From contig NZ_JAMJWG010000008.1 of assembly GCF_024435355.1 (NCBI RefSeq), positions 124,001-188,000 of the forward strand: 64,000 bases of DNA. Direction: 5' to 3'. Positions 51,736-62,353 of the stretch are shown piece by piece (within the stretch, counting starts at the first letter, position 1; each line of letters begins with the position of its first letter). The position numbers were made by a program, and so were the translations under genes. Under the pieces are notes generated by a model that was not told the origin of the DNA, ran no database searches, and saw only the letters and a list, made by a program, of their open reading frames with translations. Source of the stretch: Streptomyces odontomachi (lineage in GTDB: Bacteria > Actinomycetota > Actinomycetes > Streptomycetales > Streptomycetaceae).

Positions 51736-53005
51736 ATCCCCCAACCCTTGCGGCAGACTCGTATATCTTTTTCATCACCGGGGCCAGCTGACGCGCCCAA
51801 CCCGCTTGCTTCCTGCTGCATTCCAGGCACTGCGGGTAGAGCCTCTGAGGAAATCCGTCCGGCACCCAAGAACTAATTGGCTGGTGATCGGGCACCCATC
51901 TCTTGCCGACCGGATCAAGAGTACCGCAGGTGTGGCATCCGTACTTGTATCCGAGATCATCGACTTGCTGCCGGATCCATGCGGGAAATCTTTGACTCTT
52001 GCTAATCGAAGGGATTGACTCAACGGCGTACGACCCAATTGTGCAGACGACTTCAGGATCACTTCGGCCAGCGTTGTGGACCAAAACCGCCGCGCCTGCC
52101 GCCACGTAATAGGTGTGCAGTCCCTCGACGCTGAGGTTGTAGACCGTGGCCTGCCCGATTCGGTGGCGTATCGCGGTGATCTGTACCCAGGTGCCGGCGC
52201 TACTCTGCAGCCACTGGCCAGGCTTGAGATCAGATGCCTGCATCCATTTGTGGAGTTCGGGAACCCAGAAGGGGTGACCGTCTGTGGCGGTGAGGGTAGT
52301 GGATTTCCCGTTACCTGAGCGTTCAGGGCCGTAGACGGCGATGGTGATCTCCGTTAGGCGTTTGGTGCCGGTCCCCTTAATGACTGTGTTGACGGTGCGT
52401 GGGCCGCTCTCGCCGGTTTCCGGGTCTGTGGAGGCGACTTCGTCACCGACTTGCACGTCCTTGATCGGCTTGGTGGTCCCGTCGGCCATGAGGACCGGTG
52501 TGTCGCCGGTGAAGCTGTTGGGCACACATACGTCGTCGGCGACCCGGCTGGCCCCCTTGGCCTCGCCCAGGGCGCCGAGCCCCTCGCCGAGCATGCCGCT
52601 GAGGCAGCCGGTCAGGGCCGAGGCGCCGACCTGCCCCCAGTCGACTTTGCGGCCGGACAGGCGCTGGGTGAGCCAGTCGATGCCGCCGTCGACAAGTCCG
52701 CCGATCACGCACCCGGCGATCAGCGGGTTGTCGCCGGACGGGTCGGTGTACGTGGTCGGGGAGGACAGGGCGTACTGGTAGAGGTTGGTGCCGCCGGCCT
52801 GGCCGGTCGGGTCCTGGGAGATGAACCGGCCGGTCTCAGGGTCGTAGTAGCGGTCGCGGTAGTACAGCAGGCCGGTGCCGTCGTCCTCGCGGCCGGTGAA
52901 CCGGTACGGATTGGACGCGGCGTCCCCGGTCGCGGTGGAGCTGCCGTTGGGGTCGTAGGTGTAGCGGGTGGCCACCGTGCCGTCGGTGTTCGCCAGGCCC
53001 AGCAC
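51725..53005 (-). CDS. RHS C-terminal end with Hint domain and HNH-like toxin tip
   Basis: 426 residues from the first usable GTG; the frame continues upstream as part of a larger frameshifted RHS gene. Order: RHS core end (YRFTGREDDGTGLLYYRDRY, DPETGRFISQDPTG), a Hint autoprocessing domain (CVPNSFTGDTPVLMADGTTK, TATDGHPFWVPELHKWM, LSVEGLHTYYVAAG, VLVHNAG), and a 100-residue toxin tip with YKYGCHTCGT, WVPDHQPISSW and LYPQCLECSRKQ. The CxxC, DH and CxxC spacing suggests a zinc-bound treble-clef HNH-like nuclease. Hint cleavage would release the tip. It is followed directly by Imm21. Because upstream frameshifts separate it from the rest, it may be expressed only as a short product or as a reserve tip cassette. 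Confidence 0.8.
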   Translation of the reverse strand: MLGLANTDGTVATRYTYDPNGSSTATGDAASNPYRFTGREDDGTGLLYYRDRYYDPETGRFISQDPTGQAGGTNLYQYALSSPTTYTDPSGDNPLIAGCVIGGLVDGGIDWLTQRLSGRKVDWGQVGASALTGCLSGMLGEGLGALGEAKGASRVADDVCVPNSFTGDTPVLMADGTTKPIKDVQVGDEVASTDPETGESGPRTVNTVIKGTGTKRLTEITIAVYGPERSGNGKSTTLTATDGHPFWVPELHKWMQASDLKPGQWLQSSAGTWVQITAIRHRIGQATVYNLSVEGLHTYYVAAGAAVLVHNAGRSDPEVVCTIGSYAVESIPSISKSQRFPAWIRQQVDDLGYKYGCHTCGTLDPVGKRWVPDHQPISSWVPDGFPQRLYPQCLECSRKQAGWARQLAPVMKKIYESAARVGGYVN

Positions 53006-54835
53006 GCTGCCGAGGGCGTCGGTCAGGTAGACCTGGGTCTTTCCGTCCTCTGTGCGGGTGAGGAAGTCGTCCAGGCCGCCATGGCCACGGTTGCGGTGGT
53101 GTCACCGGTGGCGTTCTGCTCGGCCACCGGGTTGCCGCCGTCGGTGAGGTACTTGCCGGTCGTATCGCCGGTGGTCTTCGATGCGCGGCGGCCCAGGGGG
53201 TCGTAGGCGAAGCTGCCGTCCTGCCCGGTGCCCCCGGTGCCCGTGCCGTGCCGGTGAGGCCGGTGAGCTGGCCTCGGGCGTTCCAGGTGTAGCCGCGTTG
53301 GCCGTCGTCCTTGAGCTGGCCGTCCTTGTCGTAGGTGAAGGAGCGGCCGTTGAAGGTGGTGATGCGGTTGGCGTCGTCGAAGACGGTGCCGGACTCGGCC
53401 GTGGGAAGTGCGATGCCAGCGAGGGATCCGGTCAGGCCGGTCTGGAGGCCGCGTGCGTCCCGGGTGTAGTTCAGGTCGCCGATCGTCGCGCCCGTACCGT
53501 TGGCGTAGCTGATCGACTTGATGACGCCGGTCGTGTCGTAGCCGGTGGTGCGAGTGATGCCGCCCGGCAGGGTCGCTGTCTTCTGCCGGCCCACGTCGTC
53601 CAGGCCGAAGGTGATCTGCTGGGTGCCGGATGTGAGGGTCTTGAGGATGCCGGAGTCGTCGTAGTCGTAGCTGGTCGTCGTTCCGGCAGCGGTCATGGTC
53701 TTGCGCTGGTCGAGCGTGTCGTAGTCGTACGTGACGGTTCCGGTCGGGCCGGTGCTGACGTGCAGCCGGTCGTAAACGTCGTAGTCGAAGGACTGCTTGC
53801 CGTTCTGGCTGTCGGTGATGGTCTTCGGCAGGTCGACGTCGCCGTAGTCGTAGACGACCGTGGACTCCGCGGTGCCGTCGTCTTTGACGCCGTAAGCGGT
53901 GGTCTTCGTGCGGCCGAGCAGGTCGTAGTCGGCTGTCGCGATCTGCCCGGAGCGGCTGGTGACCTGCTTCAGTCGGCCCGCTGTGTCGTACTTGAAGATG
54001 GCCTGGGCGCCGAGCGGGTCGGTGACCGTCTTGGGTCGGTCGGAGTCGTCGTAGTCCCAGACCGTGGCGTGTCGGCGGGCGTCGGTGAGGGTCCGCAGGT
54101 TGCCGTTCGCGTCGTAGTCGTAGGAGGTGGTGTGGCCGAGCGGGTCAGCGACCTTGCGCGGCTGGTTGAGCGCGTCGTAGGTGACTGCCGTGACGGAGCC
54201 CGCTTCGTCCGTCATGGCGCTCGATCGGCCGGCCGCATCCGTGAACTGGCTACTGACGCGGCCTTCGGCGTCCTTGACGGAGATCAGGTCGCCGTTGCGG
54301 TAGGTGTACTCGGTCGTCGCGTCGGCGGCGTCGGTGACGGTCTTGACCTGACCGTCCGTCTCGTAGGTGTACTTCGTCACCCGGTTTTCGGGATCGGTGA
54401 CGGTCTGCAGGTTGTCGTCGGCGTCGTAGCCGAAGACCGTCTTGTGGTTCATCGCGTCCGTTGTCGACGTGGGCTGGTCGAACGGACCGTCGAAGGAGAT
54501 CGTGCCGGAGGAACGGGCGTCGGCCGTGCCCGCCAGCTCGATGGTCTCGGTGATGTGGCCGGCTGCGTCGTAGTGGAACTCGGTGCGGCGTCCGTAGTGG
54601 TCGGTCACGGCATCGACGCGGTGGTAGGAACCGCGCTCGTAACTGGTCTTGCGGGCGAGATCGGTGCCGTAGACAGCCGTCTCGGAGGTGCCGAAGCCGT
54701 CCGCGTCGAAGGTCACCCGGCGGACCGCGCCGCCCGGTTCGGTCACCTCGGCGGCCGTGACTTGGTTGTCGGCGTTGGTGGTGTAGCCGAAATAACCGGC
54801 AGGACGTCGGCGTACGTGCTGATCTTGTTCCAGAG
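53006..54835 (-). pseudogene. Frameshifted, 5'-truncated RHS gene body
   Basis: YD repeats run in one frame from about 54780 to 53240 (YDAAGHITETIELAG, YDANGNLRTLTDARRHATVW, YDLLGRTKTTAYG). A single-base loss near 53236 shifts the frame (DGSFAYDPLGRRASKTTGDT continues in another frame), and a second near 53090 shifts it again into the frame of 51725-53005. A third break near 54790 separates it from YAKALWNKISTYADVLP at the 5' end, where it stops abruptly. There is no N-terminal secretion region. The body is thus inactive unless these are sequencing errors. Confidence 0.75.
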
Positions 54836-54904
54836 GGCCTTTGCATATATTCCGTCTGCGGCCCGATCACGCAGCAGTCCCAGCTATAGGCCTACCGTCT
54901 ACGT

Positions 54905-55957
54905 TCAGGTCGCCAGGTGCCCCACGAAGACTCCGATCAGTATGCGGTCGTCCCGCTCGGGAATCGGCAGGGAGAAGTGCACCCGGTCACGGTCCCACCG
55001 ACGCTTGCCGTGCCACTCGCAGCGGTAGGTGTTGCCCTCATGGCTGACGTTGCGCTGTTCCCACGCCTTCGCGTTCTTCTTGGTATTCGAACTCTCGGGT
55101 GAGATGTCTAGGTCCATCGCTCTGAATCGGCGCATGACCTGATTCTGATCCCCCCCACACTCGGCCAAGAACCGGGCAAAGTGGTCGTCAAGTGCGCCCA
55201 GCAGCCGTACCAGCCAAGGCAGTACCTCGCCGTAGGCACCTTTGAAATGGTGCATACGCAGGGAGTCGGCGAACAGCAGCCGAGGAAAGGCGTGCCGGGC
55301 GAAGGCGAAGAAGCGCTCGGCCGGGACGCGTTCATGGGTGTACACGCCGCGCCAGAAACCGGGCATGTCCGCCGCGTAGCGCAGGACGTGCGCCCGTACC
55401 TCGTCGTAGCCCTCCTCCGTCTTCCGTGTCACGGCGAGCCACCCGGCGGGCCAATCGGGCTGCGAGACGTAGGGCGCGAGGAGGATGGACATGGCACGCC
55501 CGTCGGCGGCCCGTGCCAAGGCGTGAGTGATGCCCCAGGAGCGCTCCCGCTCAGAGCCGTCGGCCACCCGGACAGGCCGGGGCAGGTCCGCTTCGGCGGG
55601 CTCAATGACGCGGCACTTGTCCAACAGCTTCTGTAACCGGATCCGGTCGTCGTGGGACAGACCGCTGCCCGGCGAATACAAGGCATCGACCAGCTTGGTC
55701 GACGGCAGGCACTCAGCATCGTATGCCGCATCGACAAACGCAGCGGTACGCCCGTCGGCCAGCGGTTGGAGCAAATCTGCGAGCGCGCCGAGAGCGTCCC
55801 GCAGCGAGTCAGGTTCGGTCAACTCCCGCCAGTCGAAACACTCCTCGCCAACCACCACTCGATAGTCGTCGGCAGTTGCGTGGTCACTCGGCACGAGCAC
55901 GCAGCCATCTGGTAAGTCCAGTCCGCTCTGGCCTGCCTCACTTTCCACGCCGGGCAC
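54905..55957 (-). CDS. Unknown protein, third gene of the DUF262/ATPase operon (putative effector)
   Basis: 350 residues, no membrane segment. I do not recognise the family. Features: an acidic N-terminal half with LDLPDGCVLVPSDHATADDY, FVDAAYDAECLPSTKLVDAL; a middle with RFFAFARHAFPRLLFADSLR; a C-terminal block TYRCEWHGKRRWDRDRVHFS followed by DDRILIGVFVGHLAT, a pattern of H/K/R residues ending in IG-x-x-G-x-HL that recurs at the ends of defence-island proteins. It could be the nuclease or other effector of the operon. GGGAGG lies 7 bases before GTG 55957, and the gene overlaps the ATPase gene by 20 bp. Confidence 0.7.
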   Translation of the reverse strand: MPGVESEAGQSGLDLPDGCVLVPSDHATADDYRVVVGEECFDWRELTEPDSLRDALGALADLLQPLADGRTAAFVDAAYDAECLPSTKLVDALYSPGSGLSHDDRIRLQKLLDKCRVIEPAEADLPRPVRVADGSERERSWGITHALARAADGRAMSILLAPYVSQPDWPAGWLAVTRKTEEGYDEVRAHVLRYAADMPGFWRGVYTHERVPAERFFAFARHAFPRLLFADSLRMHHFKGAYGEVLPWLVRLLGALDDHFARFLAECGGDQNQVMRRFRAMDLDISPESSNTKKNAKAWEQRNVSHEGNTYRCEWHGKRRWDRDRVHFSLPIPERDDRILIGVFVGHLAT

Positions 55958-57059
55958 GTGCCAACCTCCCGAGGTCAGTCTCGATCTGGTCGAAGAAGCC
56001 GCTGGGCCAGTGACTGAGCTCGCCCTTGTCGTTGATGCCGACAGGCAGCACCTGGTCGTTGTCGAAGTAGTGAGTGATCATGTCCTTCGCAAGGATGGCA
56101 CGGTCCTGTGCCACGGCGAGCCGGGCGCCGTTGAGGACATGGTCGCTGTGCGTCTCCACCACGACCTGCACGCCGCTGCCCGCCACCCGGGCCAGGAACC
56201 GACCGAGCCGGGACTGTCCCGCCGGGTGCAGATGTGCCTCCGGATTCTCCACGATCAGCAGGTCGCCCGGCTCAGTGAGCAGACCGGCGACGATGACCGG
56301 TAGGGCATAGGAGACGCCGAAGCCCGTATTGACGGGCCGGATCTCCTCGCCAGTCAGGCCCGGCTCGCCGAACCGGATCGTCCCGGCCATGATGCCCACC
56401 GCCACCTGGGCAGTGATCCGCAGCGGACGGATGATCTGCGAGGCCCATGCCTCGGCCTGGAGCCTGAGTTGCGGGCCAGCGGCCTCCGGGCTCCGCAGCG
56501 GCTCGCGGACCGTCCTGCGGCTGGTCACCGCGCGGGTGTCGCGCAGCGCAAGGACTTGCGCGGTGTATTCGCCCCGAACGCCGACCCCGATCCGGTCCGG
56601 CTCCTCGGCAGATACCGCGAGTGTGTCACGCGGGCCAAGCCGCTCGGCGCACAGATAGGTAAACGCGGGGTCCCGGACGTCCCTCCCGACACCGGGCACG
56701 GACTGCACCGGCAGCCGTAGCGCCTGAAGATGCAGCGCCTGTTCGGAGTCGGGCAGACCGAGGACGTACACCCACGACTCGCCGTTCGAGCCACCCAGCC
56801 GTACGGTGATCTCCCGAGTGTCGGCCGTCCAGTTCAGCACGTCCCGGGCCTCCCCAAGGGCCAGCCCCAGTGGGCCGTTCAACCGGACGGCGTCCCCCGC
56901 CGTGCCGCGTGCCGCCTCAGCCAGCCGCGTCAGCAGCAAGGACTGGATCACCGTGCTCTTGCCTCCGCCGTTGACACCGGTCAGGACGGTCAGCGGGCGC
57001 AGGTCGAACGACTCGGCCTTGAAGCGTTTGAAGCTCCGGATCTCTAGGGAGGTGATCAC
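55938..57059 (-). CDS. AAA/SMC-like ATPase (DUF3696-type)
   Basis: 373 residues. The N-terminus (ITSLEIRSFKRFKAESFDLR) is followed by Walker A GVNGGGKST (about 28-36). The C-terminal half has the ABC-like signature region (RPVNTGFGVSYALPVIVAGL), Walker B with catalytic Glu in LLIVENPEAHLHPAGQSRLG, the switch His in VVVETHSDHVLNGARLA and the closing WPSGFFDQIETDLGRL typical of DUF3696 ATPases. Such ATPases act as sensors or motors in several defence systems (OLD/RecF-like group). The GTG start overlaps the DUF262 gene stop (GTGA), showing tight coupling. Confidence 0.88.
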   Translation of the reverse strand: MITSLEIRSFKRFKAESFDLRPLTVLTGVNGGGKSTVIQSLLLTRLAEAARGTAGDAVRLNGPLGLALGEARDVLNWTADTREITVRLGGSNGESWVYVLGLPDSEQALHLQALRLPVQSVPGVGRDVRDPAFTYLCAERLGPRDTLAVSAEEPDRIGVGVRGEYTAQVLALRDTRAVTSRRTVREPLRSPEAAGPQLRLQAEAWASQIIRPLRITAQVAVGIMAGTIRFGEPGLTGEEIRPVNTGFGVSYALPVIVAGLLTEPGDLLIVENPEAHLHPAGQSRLGRFLARVAGSGVQVVVETHSDHVLNGARLAVAQDRAILAKDMITHYFDNDQVLPVGINDKGELSHWPSGFFDQIETDLGRLARARRGK

Positions 57060-58234
57060 CGGCCGGCTCCGGCATCCGCCACGGCAGCCTTGAAACGGTA
57101 GTCGACCCGGCCCCGGTCGGCTGTGGAAGACGTGATGGCGTTGAGGTAGGCCACGTCGGTGGTCATCCGCTGGCGAGCGGCCGTCACGATGGCTTGACGG
57201 CGTACGCGTAGGTCGTCCGCCGTGTGGTCAGGGTCAGCCAGGGCCAGCGACCAACTCTCGAACATGGCACGGTTGATTGGTCGCCGCCAGTTCTCCCCCT
57301 CGGGCCACTTACGGAACGCGTGTTCGCCGAAGACGAGGTACGCGTGAGCCATCGCTCGCTCAAAGGCGGCCTCCAACTCCGCCACCCGCTCGTCCGGGAC
57401 CTGCTTGCGGTCGTCAAGCAGCTCGGTGGCATCCATCAGGAACGTCTCCATCACCGGCCGCTCCTGGTAGGTCACCAGCCCCTTCAACCAGAACGCAGCG
57501 AACCTCAGCGCCATCTCCCGGTCATTCATCCGAATGTGGTTGGTCAGGCGACCGCCGGTGGCCCTGGCGAAGGCATCCGTGTGGGTCATTCGGTGCAGGA
57601 TGTCCCGGCTGCGCCGACTGCTCATGCAGTGCCTGATCTCCTGGCCGTTGAGCGGAGTACCTCCCGTGTTGATCCGCTTGAAGATCTCGTAAGTGACGCC
57701 ACGGGGCGTGGTCGGGTCGATCACGTTGACGATCAGCTGGGTATTGTTGATTCGCCGCTGGAACGGCACGGGCAGATCAGCGAAACGCAGGTCCTTCAGG
57801 TCGTCCAGGTGCTCCAGTTTCCCCAAGGCGAAGCCGTCGGTGCCGCCCCGGACGAACGCGTGCAGTGTGGACAGCCGCTGCAAACCATCGACTACCCGGA
57901 ACGATCCGTCCTTGTCCTCTGCGAAGTAGAACGCGGGCAGCGGGATCTGCAGGAGCAAGGACTCAACCAGCAGAGACTTCTGGTCGGCCCGCCAGACCCG
58001 CAACCGCTGGAAGTCCGGGGCGAGCTCGATGGAACCTTCGTCGATCTGGTCGAGGATATTACGCAGGGAGAACTGGCTGGTGTTCACCCTAATCTGGTCC
58101 GGGTTCCAGGGCCGCTGGATGCGAGTGGTGTCCTCGCCAGTGTCCTCTACCTCAATGTCCGTGGCGTGTCCCTCGAACACGTCCTCCACCACGGCCAGAG
58201 TCTCCGGAGCCGTCTGCGTACCTTCCATAACCAT
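57056..58234 (-). CDS. DUF262 (GmrSD N-terminal/ParB-like) protein
   Basis: 392 residues. The ParB-like NTPase signature is clear: FSLRNILDQIDEGSIELAPD then FQRLRVWRADQKSLLVESLL, IPLPAFYFAED and VVDGLQRLSTLHAF, then FKRINTGGTPLNGQEIRHCM. This is the DUF262 domain found in GmrS-type restriction proteins and other defence systems; the DUF1524 nuclease partner is missing. It is first in the three-gene operon. AGGAT precedes ATG 58234; a second ATG at 58228 is in frame. It starts 154 bp inside the ychF-proximal att repeat. Confidence 0.88.
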   Translation of the reverse strand: MVMEGTQTAPETLAVVEDVFEGHATDIEVEDTGEDTTRIQRPWNPDQIRVNTSQFSLRNILDQIDEGSIELAPDFQRLRVWRADQKSLLVESLLLQIPLPAFYFAEDKDGSFRVVDGLQRLSTLHAFVRGGTDGFALGKLEHLDDLKDLRFADLPVPFQRRINNTQLIVNVIDPTTPRGVTYEIFKRINTGGTPLNGQEIRHCMSSRRSRDILHRMTHTDAFARATGGRLTNHIRMNDREMALRFAAFWLKGLVTYQERPVMETFLMDATELLDDRKQVPDERVAELEAAFERAMAHAYLVFGEHAFRKWPEGENWRRPINRAMFESWSLALADPDHTADDLRVRRQAIVTAARQRMTTDVAYLNAITSSTADRGRVDYRFKAAVADAGAGR

Positions 58235-58387
58235 GGAGTCATCCTACGGACGGCCCCAACGGCGCAGTGACCTTATGCCAGATCCCCCCGTTTCTTCTCG
58301 ATATGCATTGTCTCTACCGGCGGGCCACCGGCACTCCTTGACGCGTGACGGGAGCGTCGAACACCGGACATCGCAGATGACGAACTG

Positions 58388-58608
58388 TCAGTTCATCCCG
58401 CAGCGATCCAGTCACCGACTCCGTGACCGAACCACCACTCACCGCACTCACCGCGTACATCACGCCACCGACCTGCGGAAACACGAAGTCGCCCACCGCC
58501 ACCCCGCTCTTTGAACATTCCCGGAGAACGCCACAACAATCAGCCGCCACGCCCGCGGCAACCCCCCTGACCTGGGACTTCACACCCAAGCCCAGAATGA
58601 TGTGATTT

Positions 58609-58627
<19 letters not shown>
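58388..58627. repeat. att-like repeat, copy 4, at the ychF 3' end
   Basis: Only the left arm plus core: TGTCAGTTCATCCCGCAG (about 58387), GATCCAGTC 58405-58413, ACCTGCGGAAAC 58469-58480, and TCATACGTTGAACCGGAAC 58609-58627, which is the ychF stop region. Right of the core the other copies have AACGT plus arm motifs; here ychF coding sequence follows. This is what an attL/attR hybrid with the chromosome should look like. Confidence 0.82.
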
Positions 58628-59697
<1,070 letters not shown>

Positions 59698-59897
59698 GTT
59701 ACGACTTCCGTACGTCTGGGCCGGGCGGGCGGAGTGGGTGGGGGCTGGGTGCCACTGGGTGGCGTTGGGTGGCGCTGGCTTCCGGTGAGCCGGGGCCGGC
59801 GGGCCGATCCACCAGTCTACGGCGTGCCGCCCGTGCGCCCTGCCGCGAGGCGTCACGTCCTCGCGGCCCCGACGCGACCGGACCGGCTGGGCGATCG

Positions 59898-59987
59898 GCG
59901 CCCCGTCGCCGTCGGGCGCCCCGTCGCCGTCGGGCGCCCGGTCGTCGTCCAGCGTCCGGTCGTCGTCCGGCGTCCGGTTGCCGTCGG
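59898..59987. repeat. Five tandem degenerate 18-bp units upstream of ychF
   Basis: The units start at 59898, 59916, 59934, 59952 and 59970 and read GCGCCCCGTCGCCGTCGG with gradual divergence. They lie in the gap between ychF and the divergent DUF6542 gene. No function is visible. Confidence 0.7.
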
Positions 59988-60080
59988 ACGTCCGATCGCA
60001 GTCGAACGCGCGGTGGAAGCTCGGCAAAAGTGCGTGTCCCATGACCTGCTCGACACATGATCGGACCTAGGTTGGGCTCC

Positions 60081-61277
60081 GTGGACCACCCCAGGACGCG
60101 CCCCCCACAGTCCCTCCCACTAGCCCAGGCCCTTCCACAGGCCGGACCCTCGTCCCACTCATTCCATTCGCCCCACTCACCTCACTCATCCCGATCGTCG
60201 TCCCCGTCTCCCTCGTCTCGGCCTTCGTCCCCGTCCCCTTCATCCCCTTCGTCCTCATCCCCTTCGTCTTCGTCCTCGTCGCCGTCTCGCTCAGCCGCTC
60301 GGTCGCAGGCCGGATCGCAGGCGCGACCGCATCGGGTCGGGCCGCCGCTGCCGCCGCAGAGCGGGCCGCTGGGGGCCGGCGCCGCTGCTGGCGTAGCCGT
60401 GCCGGGGCACCCGGAGACGGGTTCGACAGGCCGGCGCCCTGCCACGCGCCCTGCACGCCGTGCCGTCGGCCTGTCCATCCGGATCGTGTACCGCTCCGTG
60501 CGCCTCGCGTTCCGGGGCGCACGGGCCACGCCGGGCGTCGTGCGGGCACTGGTACGGGCGTTGCGGAACGCGCCCAATCCGCGGCTGACCGCGCTTGGGG
60601 GCGGGCTGTTCTGCACCATGGTGATGGTGCTGCTCGCCTTTCTGGATGCGGTGCTGCTCGGCGGGTCGATGGTGGTCTACGGGGTGCTCTTCCTGCCGGT
60701 GAGCATGGTGACCGCGCTGTGGGTGCGGCGCATCGACGTGCTGTCCGCGCCGGTTTCCGTGCCGATCGGTTTCGCTGCGGGGGTGCTGCCGCTGGCGGCT
60801 GCCACAGGCGGGTTCGCCACCCGGGTGATGGGGTTGTTCACCGCGCTCGCGATGCACGCGGGGTGGCTGTACGGGGGCACGCTGATCGCGGGCGTGATCG
60901 CGACGGTACGGAAGATCCGGCTGCTGAGGCGCCGGGCCGCGGCACGTCGCACCGGCAGGGGCGTGGGGATGGGCACGGGTACGGGTCGTCCGCGGCCCAC
61001 GGTGCCCGCCCGTCCCCGTACGGCACGTGACCGGGACGGCGCGACGGGCCCGAACCGCGCAGGCCAGACCCGTCAGGGACACGGCCGCGGGCAGCAGGGG
61101 CAGGGGCAAGGGCAAGGCCAGGGTCGCCCGGGTCAGCGCGGTTCCCAGGGGCGGGAACGGCAGCCGGACCGGTCCCGCGACCCGGACCGGTCCGGGTCGC
61201 GCGGGCGCACCCGGCTCTCCGGGGCACGGTCCGGACCACAGCAGTCGCCGCCTCAGCCCCGCCGCCGCCCGGTTTGA
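60081..61277 (+). CDS. DUF6542 membrane protein
   Basis: 398 residues. A long Ser/Pro-rich disordered N-terminus includes a Ser-Ser-Pro run from a CCGTCG-type low-complexity tract at 60180-60300. Then come RIVYRSVRLAFRGARATPG, a four-helix membrane region (LTALGGGLFCTMVMVLLAFL, GSMVVYGVLFLPVSMVTALW, SVPIGFAAGVLPLAAATGG, YGGTLIAGVIATV) and an Arg/Gly/Gln-rich tail (GQQGQGQGQGQG). The membrane core matches DUF6542. The GTG at 60081 gives the usual family start (VDHPRTRPPQ); an ATG at 60057 is the alternative. The function is unknown. It sits in a syntenic core block between ychF and ppgK. Confidence 0.82.
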   Translation: MDHPRTRPPQSLPLAQALPQAGPSSHSFHSPHSPHSSRSSSPSPSSRPSSPSPSSPSSSSPSSSSSSPSRSAARSQAGSQARPHRVGPPLPPQSGPLGAGAAAGVAVPGHPETGSTGRRPATRPARRAVGLSIRIVYRSVRLAFRGARATPGVVRALVRALRNAPNPRLTALGGGLFCTMVMVLLAFLDAVLLGGSMVVYGVLFLPVSMVTALWVRRIDVLSAPVSVPIGFAAGVLPLAAATGGFATRVMGLFTALAMHAGWLYGGTLIAGVIATVRKIRLLRRRAAARRTGRGVGMGTGTGRPRPTVPARPRTARDRDGATGPNRAGQTRQGHGRGQQGQGQGQGQGRPGQRGSQGRERQPDRSRDPDRSGSRGRTRLSGARSGPQQSPPQPRRRPV

Positions 61278-61484
61278 GGCGGGACGCAGGGCGGCTCGCA
61301 GGGCAGCCGCGGGCGAAAGCGGGGGCACCGAGGTGAACCGCTCGGTACACGACGCGGTGCCTGCCGCTTTCCCCTCCTCCCCACATACAGGAGTCACCCG
61401 CGCAAGCCATCACACAAGCCGCCCGCCCAAGCCGCCCGCGCAAGTCACCCGGCGTGTGCCCGCCGTGTGTGCCCGACCGTCGGT

Positions 61485-62234
61485 CTACTCCGCCGACTTC
61501 GCCGCCTGCATGGCCGCCCCGACGATCCCCGCGTTGTTCTGCAACTGCGCCGGCACCAGCTCGGCCTTCAGGCCCTTGATGAGGGGCAGGAACTTGCGTG
61601 CCTTGCGGCTCACTCCGCCGCCGATGATGAACAGTTCGGGCGAGAACAGCATCTCGACGTGGGCCAGGTACCGCTGGACGCGCTTCGCCCAGTGCTCCCA
61701 GCTCAGGTCGTGGTCCTCCTTGACCTTGGTGGAGGCGTGCTTCTCGGCGTCGTGGCCGTGCAGCTCGAGGTGGCCCAGCTCGGTGTTGGGCACGAGGCGG
61801 CCGTCGATGAAGAGGGCGCTGCCGATGCCGGTGCCGAAGGTGAGGACGAAGACGGTGCCGCCGCGGCCCTGGCCGGCACCGAAGTGCATTTCGGCGACGC
61901 CGGCGGCATCGGCGTCGTTGACGACGGTCACGGGCAGTCCGCCTATCCGGTCGCTCAGGAGGGCCCGGGCGTCGACGTCGATCCAGGACTTGTCGACGTT
62001 GGCGGCGGTACGGACCGTCGCACCGTCGGTGACGACCCCGGGGAAGGTGATGCCGACCGGGCCCTGCCACGCGAAGTGGTGCACGACCTCCTTGACGCTC
62101 TCCGCCACCTCGTCGGGGGAGGAGGGCTGAGGCGTCAGCACCTTGAAACGGTCGTCCGCGAGGTCGCCGCGGTCCAGGTCCACGGGCGCGCCCTTGATGC
62201 CGGAGCCGCCGATGTCCACACCGAAGATCTGCAT
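61485..62234 (-). CDS. ppgK: Polyphosphate--glucose phosphotransferase (polyphosphate glucokinase)
   Basis: 249 residues. ROK-type kinase: IFGVDIGGSGIKGAPVDLDR (phosphate-binding loop), VGITFPGVV, TVVNDADAAGVAEMHFGAGQ with the catalytic Asp, VFVLTFGTGIGSALFIDGRL, and ELGHLELHGHDAEKHAS. The length and the KVKEDHDLSWEHWAKRVQRY segment fit actinobacterial PpgK, which makes glucose 6-phosphate using polyphosphate or ATP. AGGA is placed before ATG 62234. It lies next to ispH, as in other Streptomyces. Confidence 0.93.
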   Translation of the reverse strand: MQIFGVDIGGSGIKGAPVDLDRGDLADDRFKVLTPQPSSPDEVAESVKEVVHHFAWQGPVGITFPGVVTDGATVRTAANVDKSWIDVDARALLSDRIGGLPVTVVNDADAAGVAEMHFGAGQGRGGTVFVLTFGTGIGSALFIDGRLVPNTELGHLELHGHDAEKHASTKVKEDHDLSWEHWAKRVQRYLAHVEMLFSPELFIIGGGVSRKARKFLPLIKGLKAELVPAQLQNNAGIVGAAMQAAKSAE

Positions 62235-62353
62235 GAGTCCTACGGTACGTGCGGACGCCTTCGGACACGCCCGCAAACGGCGGTCGCAAGCCCGCGGGGG
62301 CGCAGACGGCTCAGACGGTTCGGACCGTTCGGACCGTTCGGACGGCTTCGCGT

